From contig CP151667.1 in the NCBI GenBank assembly GCA_038400315.1, positions 3,855,174-3,919,173 of the forward strand: 64,000 bases of DNA. Reading direction: 5' to 3'. The notes beneath the pieces are model-generated. The model did not search any database. It worked only from the letters and a program-made list of their open reading frames with translations, and was not told where the DNA came from. Each line of letters starts with the position of its first letter. Within the stretch, counting starts at the first letter, position 1. Below, one piece after another: positions 25,008 to 33,714 of the stretch. Origin of the DNA: Isosphaeraceae bacterium EP7. Its GTDB lineage: Bacteria; Planctomycetota; Planctomycetia; Isosphaerales; Isosphaeraceae. Position numbers and translations under genes: made by a program.

Positions 25008-26999
25008 TCATGAGGTCGTGATTTCGAGCTTCCCCGCAGCCTCATACAGCCCGTATATGTCTCGGGTGTAGGCAAAAACCTCCGACAGCCGACCAGCCGA
25101 GGCGGGCCGACCCGTCGGCTCGACCGCGCCGACAATCCGCAGCGGCCGAGGCGCGACCAGTGCCGCGATCCGGCCGACATCCGCCACGTCGAGGATCCTC
25201 GGGACGAGCAACCCCATCGGGACGCCGGACCACTCACCTGGCCCTTCCGCGACGTAGCTCGCCAGGACTCCCTCCAACCGGACCGAGGCGGGCCGGTCGT
25301 CGAGGGCGGCGGCCCCCAGGGCCATCAAGGCCGCCCCCCCCATCCCGATGATTGTATAAGGTCGCCGCAGCCCGGCGATCTGATCGAGCGCATCGAGCCA
25401 GGCGATCGCGTCCCTGATCCAGAGGCCGAGGAGGGGCTTGTCCACCCAGAGCGACCACTCCGTCTCGTTGTGATCGACCACCCCCCTGACGGCTGAGGTC
25501 GGCGGCTTGCCCAACCCGATGGCGCGCAAGTCGACCGTCAGCACGTCCTGGCCTGAATTCAGAAGGGCGCGGATCGCGGGATCGTCGGCTGCGGCCATCC
25601 CGTCGGGCCTGAGCAGCAGGGTTGTGCCGGCCGGGTTCGCCCCTGCGGCTCGGATTAGGCGGCCCGTCAGGGTGATCCCACGTTCGGGCTCGATCTCCAG
25701 GCGTTCGCCGCCTGCGTCCTTGATCACCCGGACTGGCCCGGCTTTGAGGGCGGGACGTCCATGGCCGTCGAGGATCTCGGCGAGGCTGGCCTTGAGCTGA
25801 TCGGACTCGGCCTCCCAGCGAGGGGCATGGTCGGGAGCGGGGGGCAACGCCGCCAGCCTCGCCCGACCTTCGGCGAGGGCGAACACCGGGATCGTCGCCA
25901 CCGAATCGGGTCGCGGCGTCCCTTCGGGGTAACACCTCAGCGTTTCGACCTCTTCCAGGACGATCGCGGGCTCGGGGACGGGCGAGCCGTCCCCCTTGCC
26001 GTGCAACCAGCGTTCCAGCCAGCCGTACATGGCCTCGCGCATGGCCTGGTTGTAGTCATGCCCGCTGTCGACGACCACATGCGCAACCTTTTCGGGCACG
26101 CCCAGCTGCGTGAATCGCTCGCGGGCGTAATCGAGGCTTTTCTTCGCCTCGCCCGGGCTGAACTGGATGGCGTCCTTGCTGGCATTGATGACAAGCAGGG
26201 GCCTGGGTGCGACCATCGCCAGCAGGTCGCCGGTCGTGGCGTAGGCAAGTCCGCCGGGCAAGACCTCGCAGACGCAGCAGGCGGTCTCTGTGTAGGCCTC
26301 GTACGTCCCCACGCCACAGACCGGCACCACCGCGGTAATCCGCTCGTCGAGCGCCCCGGCGTAGAGCGACTGATTACCACCGCCCGATGCACCGGTAATC
26401 GCCAGTTTCGTCGCGTCGACCTCGGGCCTCGAGATCAGATAGTCGATGGCACGGCGGTTGTCGTAAACCTGAAGACCGATCAGCGGGACACCCGCCGGCC
26501 AGAGCGAGCCGCCGGTCAATGCGCCATGGTAGGTGCCCGACGCGGGCTCGATGGCACGTTCCCCCGCGCCGAAGGCGTCTACGCAGAGCACGACATAGCC
26601 CAGCCTGGCCAGGGCGATGCATCGGGGCTGGACGTGTACATCCATCCGTGCCCATGCCCAATGGCCGTGCACGCTCAGGACCGCGGGGCAGCTCCCGGCT
26701 AGTTTCGGCTCGGGCCGATAGAGGTTGGCCGTCACCCGCACTCCGGGCCGGCTCTGGAATGTCAGCCGCTCGATCGCATAGCCATCGCGGTTGATCACAC
26801 CGAGGATCTCGGGGGCCAAGTCGCAGGCCTCCTTCGGCATATGCCCAAGCGAACGCGAGAGCCCCTCCTTGACCCGACTCAGTCTCGCGTTCCACGCCTC
26901 GGGAGAGGCCGGGGCCACGACCGGCCCGCGGCTGCTCGGCAAGCTGGATTTGATGAACTTCGAGAAGGCGGCATTCGTTGGTTCGGTGGGCTGCCTCAT
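25008..26999 (-). CDS. Two-domain alpha/beta hydrolase (acetyl xylan esterase-like)
   Basis: The start at 26999 (MRQPTEPTNAAF) gives 663 residues; an upstream frame extension lacks support. The N-terminal hydrolase has the sugar-esterase features: VLSVHGHWAWARMDV, the nucleophile elbow ITGASGGGNQSLYAG (GxSxG), the Asp in LLVINASKDAIQFSPGE and the His in VVVDSGHDYNQAMR. A linker leads to a second alpha/beta fold (about 440-660) whose elbow reads IGMGGAALMAL, so the Ser is replaced by Gly and this domain is probably non-catalytic. No signal peptide is evident. Homologues are esterases acting on acetylated sugars or other acyl esters; the true substrate is not known. The gene is followed leftward by a T-run hairpin. 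Confidence 0.8.
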   Translation of the reverse strand: MRQPTEPTNAAFSKFIKSSLPSSRGPVVAPASPEAWNARLSRVKEGLSRSLGHMPKEACDLAPEILGVINRDGYAIERLTFQSRPGVRVTANLYRPEPKLAGSCPAVLSVHGHWAWARMDVHVQPRCIALARLGYVVLCVDAFGAGERAIEPASGTYHGALTGGSLWPAGVPLIGLQVYDNRRAIDYLISRPEVDATKLAITGASGGGNQSLYAGALDERITAVVPVCGVGTYEAYTETACCVCEVLPGGLAYATTGDLLAMVAPRPLLVINASKDAIQFSPGEAKKSLDYARERFTQLGVPEKVAHVVVDSGHDYNQAMREAMYGWLERWLHGKGDGSPVPEPAIVLEEVETLRCYPEGTPRPDSVATIPVFALAEGRARLAALPPAPDHAPRWEAESDQLKASLAEILDGHGRPALKAGPVRVIKDAGGERLEIEPERGITLTGRLIRAAGANPAGTTLLLRPDGMAAADDPAIRALLNSGQDVLTVDLRAIGLGKPPTSAVRGVVDHNETEWSLWVDKPLLGLWIRDAIAWLDALDQIAGLRRPYTIIGMGGAALMALGAAALDDRPASVRLEGVLASYVAEGPGEWSGVPMGLLVPRILDVADVGRIAALVAPRPLRIVGAVEPTGRPASAGRLSEVFAYTRDIYGLYEAAGKLEITTS

Positions 27000-27556
27000 G
27001 GCGAGACCCTCGGGGACTCTTGGGGCGGGGTCAATCTTCGGACGAAATTTCGTCAGGGCTCTCACCGTAGCCAGGCCGCCCATCACGGGCAAGCGCCCGG
27101 GCGCTTGGTCTGTCTATGGCGAGGGTTGCGGCGAGGGTCCACGGGTCTAAGCATGGAAAACGAACCTGAGGATCGTGGCGATTATGGGGATTGAGTTGAG
27201 AATAAGGGCTAATTGGGGGCTTTGCGGTGCTTGAAATAAATTTCGGTTCCTGGAAGATGGGCTAAAGTTCGAGTGTGCTTCGGCCGAGAGGTCGGGGCGT
27301 CGTGCTGTCTCCGGCCCCAAAAACGTCTCCGGCGCAACTCCGGGCCGGACTTCTTCTCTCGACCTGATTCGATCCAGACGGATCGCCTCGCACCGGTCTG
27401 ATGGCGGGCCCTTGAAGGGTCTTTGCCGCGTCCGGCTCCCCAAGGATGGCTCCGGTGGCTTGCGTCGTCCCGCTTGTGGCGGGCCCTCGCGGGTTGCCGC
27501 TCCGTGCCTCCGACGATCGACCGACACCAACGAGACGAGCGGGAGCCGTCACCATC
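27000..27556. other. Gene-less divergent region between esterase and matrixin genes
   Basis: This 557-base region separates two divergent genes. It holds an 18-bp perfect palindrome at 27090-27107 and a relatively A+T-rich stretch at 27150-27270 that could carry promoters. Frames on both strands are short or show no coding character. No tRNA or riboswitch was recognised. Confidence 0.5.
27090..27107. promoter_or_regulatory. 18-bp perfect palindrome, possible operator
   Basis: CAAGCGCCCGGGCGCTTG is its own reverse complement. It lies 90 bases upstream of the esterase start and about 450 bases upstream of the matrixin start. The placement fits a dimeric-repressor site, though it may be chance in a GC-rich region. 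Confidence 0.35.
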
Positions 27557-29146
27557 ATGACGCGACAGGGAATCCTCGCGCCGGCCCCGGCCAGGCGACG
27601 ATCGTCGAAGTTCCGCCCTCAGTGCGAGGCGCTGGACGTGCGTGCCTTGATGACGGTCGTCCCCGGCTATGATTATGTGCTGAGCGGCCTGTCCTGGGCC
27701 AACCCGGCGAAGATCACCTACAGCGTGGCCCCCGACGGCGTGTTCTGGGACCGGGCGACGAACAATCTGGCCGCCGAACTTGACGCCAAGATCGGGCCCA
27801 ATGTCTGGCGCAGGGAGCTTGCCAGGTCGCTCCAGACCTGGGCGTCGGTGGCCAACATCAACATCGTCGCGGTCAACGACGGGGCTTACGCCCAGAACGC
27901 CACGGGCGCCGCGCAGGGCGATCCCAGGTTCGGCGATATCCGCTTCGGCGGCTTCGGCTTCGCCTCATCGGGCGTGCTGGCGCAGACCTACTTCCCGCCG
28001 CCAAATCTGAGCACGGCGGGCGGAGATGTCGAGGTCAACACCTCGCAAGCCTGGCAGATGGGCAAGGGGCTCGACCTCTTCAGCGTGATGCTCCATGAGA
28101 CCGGCCACTCGTTGGGCCTGGACCATGTGAAGGACACTCAGGAGGTGATGCGGCCCGTCTACGGGGGCGTCCTGAGCGGCCTTTCCGAGGGCGATATCGC
28201 CGGGATTCGGGCGATTTACGGTGCAAGAACGGCCGACGCCATGACCCTTGGTGGAAAGGGGACGGCACCCTCCAACGCACTGGACGTGACGCCTGGCCTG
28301 AACTCGGCCTACGCCGCCGTGCTGGGGGGATACAGCCTGGCGACCATCGGTCAGGTCGAATACTTCTCCGTCGTCGCGCCGTCGAACGCCACGGGAGCGT
28401 CGCTGGTCGCCTCGGCGGTGGCTTCCGGGTCGAGCCTGTTGAGCCCCTCGATCACCGTCTACGACGCCTCGATGCGCCCCATCTCGTCCGCCGCGAATCC
28501 CGCTTCATGGGGCAATGATGTGACGGCGGGCGCGGCCGGAGTGGTCGCGGGAAATCGCTACATCATCGGCGTGAAGGGTGCCACCAACGACGTCTTCGCC
28601 GTCGGCGCCTACCAACTCGCCCTCTCCTTCCAGGGGATCAAGGCCTCGGCCCCCGTGCCGGTCGCGCCCATCCCCGTGCCGGTCGCGCCCACTCCTCCGG
28701 CGATCGTCCAGGTTGTGCCCCCGGCCACCCCCATCTCGCCTGTCGGGCCGGCGGGGACCCAGATCGAAGCGATTGCGGCCGACCGGTTCGAGGCGAATAA
28801 CACGTCCAGGGTGGCGACCCGCCTGGGCATCGTCAATCGAATTAGCGTCGGGGGCCTGAGCCTCCATACGCCCTCGGACGTCGACTTCTACACCTTCCGT
28901 GCGGCGAAGTCGGGGGCCTTCTCCGTGCAGGCCCCCGGTCAGAGCCTGGTCGTGCTCGACACCGCCGGCCGGGTCCTGGCCCGAGGCGTCGGCACGGTCA
29001 CGTTCAAAACGGCCCGCGCCGGGTCGCTCTACAACGTGGCCGTCGGCTCGTCCAATGGCGCGGCCGTGGCGAATTACACGCTGACGATCGCCTCCCAGCC
29101 CAAGGCCCAGGTCGTCGTCCAGGCCGGTCGCAAGGTCAAGCGTTGA
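27557..29146 (+). CDS. Secreted matrixin-type zinc metalloprotease with two pre-peptidase C-terminal domains
   Basis: The ATG at 27557 follows GGGAG and gives 529 residues. The zinc site HETGHSLGLDH (about residues 180-190) is the full metzincin HExxHxxGxxH motif, with a Met-turn in EVMRPVYG. The N-terminus has no classical signal peptide; instead CEALDVRALMTV resembles a weakened LEPR-XLL motif, so export may use the same route as the FG-GAP protein. Two PPC-like beta domains follow (VEYFSVVAPSN at about 300; DVDFYTFRAAKSGAFSV at about 445), joined by a Pro/Val linker. It is expected to be an extracellular endopeptidase with substrate or surface-binding modules. Confidence 0.85.
   Translation: MTRQGILAPAPARRRSSKFRPQCEALDVRALMTVVPGYDYVLSGLSWANPAKITYSVAPDGVFWDRATNNLAAELDAKIGPNVWRRELARSLQTWASVANINIVAVNDGAYAQNATGAAQGDPRFGDIRFGGFGFASSGVLAQTYFPPPNLSTAGGDVEVNTSQAWQMGKGLDLFSVMLHETGHSLGLDHVKDTQEVMRPVYGGVLSGLSEGDIAGIRAIYGARTADAMTLGGKGTAPSNALDVTPGLNSAYAAVLGGYSLATIGQVEYFSVVAPSNATGASLVASAVASGSSLLSPSITVYDASMRPISSAANPASWGNDVTAGAAGVVAGNRYIIGVKGATNDVFAVGAYQLALSFQGIKASAPVPVAPIPVPVAPTPPAIVQVVPPATPISPVGPAGTQIEAIAADRFEANNTSRVATRLGIVNRISVGGLSLHTPSDVDFYTFRAAKSGAFSVQAPGQSLVVLDTAGRVLARGVGTVTFKTARAGSLYNVAVGSSNGAAVANYTLTIASQPKAQVVVQAGRKVKR
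28652..28691 (+). repeat. Tandem 19-bp direct repeat encoding the proline-rich linker
   Basis: CCCGTGCCGGTCGCGCCCA occurs at 28652-28670 and again at 28673-28691. It encodes the PVPVAPIPVPVAPTP linker between the two PPC-like domains of the metalloprotease and could vary in copy number. Confidence 0.7.
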
Positions 29147-29330
29147 GCGAGCCCTTCGCGGTCTGCGGGCCCGGTCCGCAGGCCGACCCGGCGGGTTTGA
29201 ACCGGCGTCCCGGGGTATGGTAGCTTGACGTGGTCGACGGCCCCTTCAGGCGCCAACTTTGGCTTCGGAAGGGGCCCCACCCGACCCGCCCTCCCGCGGG
29301 CCGGGGCACCCCAGCCGCTAGGAGCGACCC

Positions 29331-29945
29331 GTGGCCGAGTACACCCTGCCCCCCTTGCCGTACGACTTCAGCGCCCTGGAACCCTCCATCGATGCCAAGA
29401 CGATGGAAATCCACCACGACAAGCACCATCAGGCCTATATCACCAACCTGAACAACGCCCTGAAGGATCACCCCGATCACCAGGGTAAGACGATCGAAGA
29501 CCTGATCTCCAACCTCGACGCCCTGCCCGAGGCGATCCGCACCGCGGTCCGCAACAACGGCGGCGGGCATGCCAATCATTCCCTGTTCTGGCTGATCATG
29601 AAGCCGGGCGGCGGCGGCGAGCCCACCGGCGCGATCGGCGACGCCATCACCGCCGAGCTCGGCGGCTTCGCGGCCTTCAAAGAGGCCGTCAACAAGGCCG
29701 GCGCTACTCGCTTCGGCTCGGGCTGGGCCTGGCTGGTCAAGGGCAAGGACGGCAAGCTTGCCGTCACCTCGACCCCCAACCAGGACAGCCCCCTCATGGA
29801 GGGGAAGACCCCGCTGCTGGGCGTCGACGTCTGGGAGCACGCTTACTACCTGAAGTATCAGAACCGCCGTCCCGACTACCTCGCCGCCTGGTGGAACACC
29901 GTGAATTGGGACGAGGTCAACCGCCGCTACCAGGCCGGCAAGTAA
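29331..29945 (+). CDS. sodA: Superoxide dismutase, Mn/Fe family, Mn-type signature
   Basis: The start is GTG at 29331 with AGGAG upstream, giving 204 residues, the normal family length. Metal ligands are visible: [22 protein letters not shown] and [25 protein letters not shown] carries the Gln typical of manganese-type enzymes, and GGH rather than AAQ in the second block also points to Mn. It dismutates superoxide to peroxide and oxygen; no signal peptide is present, so it is cytoplasmic. It has its own terminator and is separated from the metalloprotease by 184 bases. A glutathione peroxidase and MsrA elsewhere in the window are consistent with oxidative-stress defence but are not in one operon. 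Confidence 0.95.
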   Translation: MAEYTLPPLPYDFSALEPSIDAKTMEIHHDKHHQAYITNLNNALKDHPDHQGKTIEDLISNLDALPEAIRTAVRNNGGGHANHSLFWLIMKPGGGGEPTGAIGDAITAELGGFAAFKEAVNKAGATRFGSGWAWLVKGKDGKLAVTSTPNQDSPLMEGKTPLLGVDVWEHAYYLKYQNRRPDYLAAWWNTVNWDEVNRRYQAGK

Positions 29946-29983
29946 AGTCCGGAACAGCTAGCCCATCTCAGGTCGAGAGTGAC

Positions 29984-30029
29984 AGGCCGCCCGTGCCCCG
30001 GCTCGATTGCCGGGGTGTCGGGGCGGCCT
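29984..30029 (+). terminator. Two-part terminator hairpin after sodA
   Basis: An outer 9-bp stem (AGGCCGCCC, 29984-29992, with 30021-30029) encloses an inner 7-bp stem (CCCCGGC / GCCGGGG). TCTTCGC follows. It lies 38 bases after the sodA stop, within the 308-base gene-less stretch 29946-30253. Confidence 0.7.
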
Positions 30030-30253
30030 TCTTCGCTGAACTTGACCCTTTCTCGGCGTCTTGTATGATGCCGCCGTCGACGGGCGGGTTCGAGGGTTCG
30101 AGCCCGGCTGTCCGGACCGGCCCCCTCGGTGCCCGCTTCGATCCGTCGACCCGAGGGGCAGGCCCAGGCCGGCCTCGGCCGCCTGCTTTCCTTGGGCAAC
30201 GCCCCGAATGCGGGTCGTTCGCCCGCCGAGAGATCACAGAGGAGTGCTTGCCG

Positions 30254-30832
30254 ATGGATCGGCTCAATCGAACGCTGGCCGCATGCGGCCTCGGCCTGTT
30301 GGTCGCGACGTCGGCGACGGGCTGCCGGAGCACCAAGTCTGAAGTCCCGCCGGGCCGCCCTTACCTGGGCGACGGCCGCCAGGCACCCCCCGCGGTCGGT
30401 TTCAGCACTGACCCGAGCACCCCCACCGGGGCCATGGCCGGCATGCCCGACCCGAACAATCCCGCCCGAAGCGCGCCCACGTTCGGCCCGCTGGGCAATA
30501 CCCCGAACGCGATGGCCGGTTACGGCAACCCGACCGGCGGCCGATACGGCCCGCCTGGCACCTCGGGCACGACCGATCAGGCACCGCCCCCGGCCAACCT
30601 GACGCCGGAATACAACGTCGTTCCCGCGTCGACCTCTGCACCGCTGCCTGCCGCCGCGCCGGCCCCCGCCGTTGCCGCGCTGCCCCCGCTCGACCCGGCT
30701 CCCGCCGTCGCCGCCCCGACGACGGCGCCGGCGACTGGCTCGACGCTGCCCGCGGTCGAGCCCGAGCCGCCGGTCTCGCTGCCGTCCGCGCCTCCCGGCT
30801 CGGAAGAGTCCACCGCACCCTCCCCGAACTGA
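30254..30832 (+). CDS. Small Pro/Ala-rich lipoprotein, unknown function
   Basis: The ATG at 30254 has GAGGAG about 10 bases upstream; longer in-frame extensions have no support. The 192-residue product has a lipoprotein signal (LAACGLGLLVATSATGC, mature Cys near residue 23). The rest is Pro, Ala, Gly and Thr-rich with no repeat of fixed length and no recognised domain, suggesting an extended, disordered envelope protein. A very strong hairpin ends the gene. Function unknown. Confidence 0.7.
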   Translation: MDRLNRTLAACGLGLLVATSATGCRSTKSEVPPGRPYLGDGRQAPPAVGFSTDPSTPTGAMAGMPDPNNPARSAPTFGPLGNTPNAMAGYGNPTGGRYGPPGTSGTTDQAPPPANLTPEYNVVPASTSAPLPAAAPAPAVAALPPLDPAPAVAAPTTAPATGSTLPAVEPEPPVSLPSAPPGSEESTAPSPN

Positions 30833-30854
30833 TCAAGGTTCGCGGTCGATCAAT

Positions 30855-30898
30855 CGACGAGCTCGCCCCCCGACATGATGCGGGGGGCGAGCTCGTCG
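30855..30898. terminator. 18-bp bidirectional terminator
   Basis: Arms 30855-30872 and 30881-30898 are perfect complements (CGACGAGCTCGCCCCCCG) with an 8-base loop, between a rightward and a leftward gene. It is the longest perfect stem noticed in the window. Confidence 0.8.
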
Positions 30899-30916
30899 TC
30901 GTTCAAGGGCGTCCTA

Positions 30917-31264
30917 TCAAGCTTCGCCGAGCTCATGCTCCATCGCCCGCACGACCTCGCGGAACGCCTCGTCGTCGATCACCAAGAGGTCGACGGGATT
31001 CCTATCGAGGTCGAGGAGCGTTAGCATCTCGGCGGTCCCCGAGGGGAGCCCGAGGCCACGGCTCCTCACCTCCAGGGCGCGGGCCAGAATCTCGTCAACG
31101 CTGAACGCGACGGAGGCCCTCGCAAGCCTGGACGCGAACTCGGCCAGGTCGGACGCTGGGAATGGCCCCTTGCCGGCGAGCCTTGCACCCTCGGCGATGT
31201 TTGTCAGCGAGCCGGCAAAGAGGTCGCAGGCGCGTTCTTGTTGTCTGGTCGGTTTGGTGGCCAT
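30917..31264 (-). CDS. Hypothetical protein coupled to msrA
   Basis: The 115-residue product ([18 protein letters not shown]...) is soluble and mostly helical, with acidic C-terminal VIDDEAFREVVRAMEHELGEA. Its ATG overlaps the msrA stop by one base (TGATG), a strong sign of coupled translation. No family was recognised, and the only functional hint is its tie to msrA. Confidence 0.65.
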   Translation of the reverse strand: MATKPTRQQERACDLFAGSLTNIAEGARLAGKGPFPASDLAEFASRLARASVAFSVDEILARALEVRSRGLGLPSGTAEMLTLLDLDRNPVDLLVIDDEAFREVVRAMEHELGEA

Positions 31265-31734
31265 CAGATGTGGCAGCTTTCCTGCCCGCGCTTCTTGAGG
31301 TAGCCCTGGTGGTACTCCTCGGCCCGGTAGAACGGCGGGGCCGGCGAGATCTCGGTGACGACGGGACGCCTCAGCTTGCCGCTGGCGTCGAGCGCTTGCT
31401 TGCTGGACTCGGCCGCCAGGCGCTGGTCCTCGTCCTGGTAGAAGATGGCCGAACGATACTGCGAGCCGACGTCCGGCCCCTGCCGGTTGAGGGTCGTCGG
31501 GTCGTGCGACTGCCAGAAGACGTTCAGGAGCTGGTCGTAGCTCACCAGGCTGGGGTCGTATTCCACCTCGACGACCTCCGCATGCCCGGTGCGGTCGGTG
31601 CAAACCTGCTGGTACGTCGGGTTGTCAACGTGCCCCCCCGCATACCCGACGGCCGTGGCGGTCACGCCAGGCATGCGGCGAAACGTCTCCTCGATGCCCC
31701 AGAAACAGCCGGCGCCGAATGTCGCCTTGGCCAT
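31264..31734 (-). CDS. msrA: Peptide-methionine (S)-S-oxide reductase
   Basis: The 156-residue protein has the MsrA active site GCFWG at residues 9-13 (catalytic Cys10) and the substrate-binding blocks [30 protein letters not shown] and GSQYRSAIF. The C-terminal GQESCHI provides a likely resolving Cys. It reduces methionine-S-sulfoxide in proteins, repairing oxidative damage. There is no signal peptide, so it is cytoplasmic. It is the first gene of a two-gene unit with the 115-residue protein and is divergent from the phosphatase-like pair, with about 220 bases between starts. Confidence 0.96.
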   Translation of the reverse strand: MAKATFGAGCFWGIEETFRRMPGVTATAVGYAGGHVDNPTYQQVCTDRTGHAEVVEVEYDPSLVSYDQLLNVFWQSHDPTTLNRQGPDVGSQYRSAIFYQDEDQRLAAESSKQALDASGKLRRPVVTEISPAPPFYRAEEYHQGYLKKRGQESCHI

Positions 31735-31954
31735 GGTGTCGATCTCCTTCGGGGATGGAACTGGCGGCCCGCGGGATCAAGCCGCCCCGGGCTCGCATGC
31801 CCATATTGTAGGCGTCGCCGGGCCGACGGGAATGCCCCAGGCCCCGCCCCTCGGCCGTGCTTGGGGTTGTCGACATGCCCCCCGTCGCTACAATCCGCCG
31901 CGCCTGCGCGCCCTCGACGCGCGGGAACTGGCCCGGACGGAGAAGCCGCTGCCG

Positions 31955-32533
31955 ATGAATTCACGCATGCGTCGCCTGGCCTGGATCGTCGCGGCCTCGG
32001 CGTGCCTGCTGGGCCTCTGCGCGTGCCTGGCCTGGATTTGGGACGACCTCTTCGCCAAGCGGTTGGCCGTTGTCGAGCCCGGCCGGATCGTCCGAGGGGC
32101 CTGGCAGCGTCCGGGCCCGCTCAGGCGGATCGTCCGCCACGAGAAGATCAGGACCATCGTCACGCTCACGGCGATCAACCGCGACGACCCCAAGTATGTC
32201 GACCAGGCAGCCGTCGTCGCGCAGACGGGCGTCGACTGGGTGATCGTGCCGATGCGAGGTTCACGCGGGACCGTCGAGCAGATGGCCGAGGCGGCCGACC
32301 TGATGGCCGATCCCGGGCGCCAGCCCGTCTACATTCATTGCGTCGCGGGCCACCACCGGACCAGTCTGGCGCATGCCGCCTACCTGATTCGACACAAAGG
32401 GTACTCGGCCGACGCCGCATGGGGTGCCCTGGCCGCGTTGTCCTGGACCCGGCCCGACGCCGCCCCAGACCGCGGCGACCGGGCATTGATCGAATCCTTT
32501 GCCGCCTCCCAGGCGAACGGAACTCTCCGATGA
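31955..32533 (+). CDS. Membrane-anchored dual-specificity/tyrosine phosphatase-like protein (first of pair)
   Basis: The ATG at 31955 (a second in-frame ATG is 12 bases on) gives 192 residues. Residues 8-30 form a single hydrophobic anchor (LAWIVAASACLLGLCACLAWIW). The catalytic loop HCVAGHHRT fits the HCX5R(S/T) signature of protein tyrosine/dual-specificity phosphatases. LAVVEPGRIVRGA and EKIRTIVTL match the beginning of the same fold. The anchor at the N-terminus predicts a periplasmic or paryphoplasmic catalytic domain. The stop overlaps the ATG of a paralogue (ATGA). Substrate unknown: a phosphoprotein, phosphoinositide or phosphoglycan are all possible. Confidence 0.85.
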   Translation: MNSRMRRLAWIVAASACLLGLCACLAWIWDDLFAKRLAVVEPGRIVRGAWQRPGPLRRIVRHEKIRTIVTLTAINRDDPKYVDQAAVVAQTGVDWVIVPMRGSRGTVEQMAEAADLMADPGRQPVYIHCVAGHHRTSLAHAAYLIRHKGYSADAAWGALAALSWTRPDAAPDRGDRALIESFAASQANGTLR

Positions 32534-33282
32534 CCGACCGGCCAACCTCCCTCTTCCGGGTCCGTGTGCGCAGAGCGGCGCTGGCCCTGTTCGTGGCTGT
32601 CTCGCCCCCATCCGGCTACTTCGCCTATCGCATGTTCACGGGGAATCTCGCCGTCGTTGAGCCTGGCCGCATCTATCGGTCCGCCCAGATGAATGCCGGA
32701 CAATTGACCGCCACGATCCGCGACCAGGGCATCCGTACGGTAATCAACCTACGCGGCCGCAACCCGTCGAACTCCTGGTACAACCAGGAACTGGACGCAA
32801 CCCTCAAGGCCAGGGCGACGCACGTCGACCTGCCGATGGCCAGCGACCAGTGGCTCGCCCGCTCGCAGATCAGGACCCTGGTCGAGACCCTCGACACGTC
32901 CGAGTATCCGATCCTGATCCACTGCCAGTTCGGCGCCGAGCGCACCGGTCTGGTCTCGGCCTACAGCGTCCTGCTGCGGCCCGGGGGGACGATGGAGGAG
33001 GCCCGCGGCCAGTTCTCGGCCGCCTATCTGTTCCTGCCGATCAAGGACGGGGCGACCATGATTGCGCAGCTCGATGCCTACGCGAGCTGGCTTGGCAACC
33101 AGAAAATCGCCCATGCGCCGGAGCACTTCCGCCGCTGGCTGGCCGACGAGTACCGGCCGGGCTCTCCCAGCCGCGAGTTCTGGCCCTATGATCCCTACCC
33201 GCTGCGAGTCGTGATCTGGCCCGAAGGGGCCGGGCCCTACGCCAAGACCGCAGGTGTGAATCCCGCGGCCCGCGTCCGTTGA
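32530..33282 (+). CDS. Membrane-anchored tyrosine phosphatase-like protein (second of pair)
   Basis: The ATG at 32530 overlaps the preceding stop. The 250-residue protein has an N-terminal hydrophobic segment (about 17-35), the shared LAVVEPGRIYRSAQMN block, IRTVINLRGRN, and the catalytic loop HCQFGAERTG (HCX5RT). The likely general-acid Asp lies in HVDLPMASDQW. It is a paralogue of the upstream gene, with about 50 extra C-terminal residues (HFRRWLADEYRPG onward). A tandem duplication that kept both active sites suggests two related but distinct substrates. Confidence 0.87.
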   Translation: MTDRPTSLFRVRVRRAALALFVAVSPPSGYFAYRMFTGNLAVVEPGRIYRSAQMNAGQLTATIRDQGIRTVINLRGRNPSNSWYNQELDATLKARATHVDLPMASDQWLARSQIRTLVETLDTSEYPILIHCQFGAERTGLVSAYSVLLRPGGTMEEARGQFSAAYLFLPIKDGATMIAQLDAYASWLGNQKIAHAPEHFRRWLADEYRPGSPSREFWPYDPYPLRVVIWPEGAGPYAKTAGVNPAARVR

Positions 33283-33323
33283 GCCAAACGAACCCGACCG
33301 AACAACCCGGGAGCTCGCCCGCC

Positions 33324-33704
33324 ATGGCCGAGACCGACGAGATCCTCATCCGGGTCCGCTATGCGGAGACCGATCGGATGGGCCTGCTGCACCATGCCAA
33401 TTACATCGTCTACTTCGAGCAGGGGCGTACCGAGCTGCTGCGTAAACGCGGCCTGTCTTACAAGGATGTTGAGGACGCCGGCCACTTCCTCGTGATCGTC
33501 GACCTGACATGCAAATACAAGCGGCCGGCGCGGTACGACGACGTGCTGACCCTTCGCACCACGGTGTCCAGGATCACGCACGTCAAGATCGTCCACACCT
33601 ATGCGTTATTGCGCGATGGACTGCTGCTGGCCGAAGGGCAGTCGACTCTCGCCTGCGTCGACCGCGAAGGTCGTCCGCAGGCGTTGCCCAAGTCGCTCAC
33701 CTGA
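33324..33704 (+). CDS. 4HBT-family acyl-CoA thioesterase (YbgC-like)
   Basis: The ATG at 33324 (MAETDEILIRVRY) follows GGGAG and gives 126 residues; a TTG at 33279 would overlap the upstream stop but lacks a ribosome site. The hotdog-fold active site is YAETDRMGLLHHANYIVYFE with the catalytic Asp, then RTELLRKRGLSY. It hydrolyses acyl-CoA or acyl-ACP esters. It follows the phosphatase-like pair by about 40 bases and ends convergent with cysI: the two stop codons are only 5 bases apart. Confidence 0.9.
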   Translation: MAETDEILIRVRYAETDRMGLLHHANYIVYFEQGRTELLRKRGLSYKDVEDAGHFLVIVDLTCKYKRPARYDDVLTLRTTVSRITHVKIVHTYALLRDGLLLAEGQSTLACVDREGRPQALPKSLT

Positions 33705-33714
33705 TCAGATCAGG
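33700..33714. terminator. Palindrome carrying both convergent stop codons
   Basis: CCTGATCAGATCAGG (7-bp arms around a single A) spans the stop codon of the thioesterase gene and the stop codon of cysI. With no other space between the genes it may act as a weak terminator or merely reflect the sequence of two TGA stops. Confidence 0.3.

Noticed and set aside
25140-25470. Frameshift in the second domain of the esterase
   Set aside because: The frame is uninterrupted to the stop at 25008; the Ser-to-Gly elbow is more simply a non-catalytic duplicated domain.
31162-32529. Upstream extension of the second phosphatase-like protein to about 700 residues
   Set aside because: It would overlap msrA and the first phosphatase gene and contains low-complexity Arg/Pro sequence; the ATGA junction at 32530 is the supported start.
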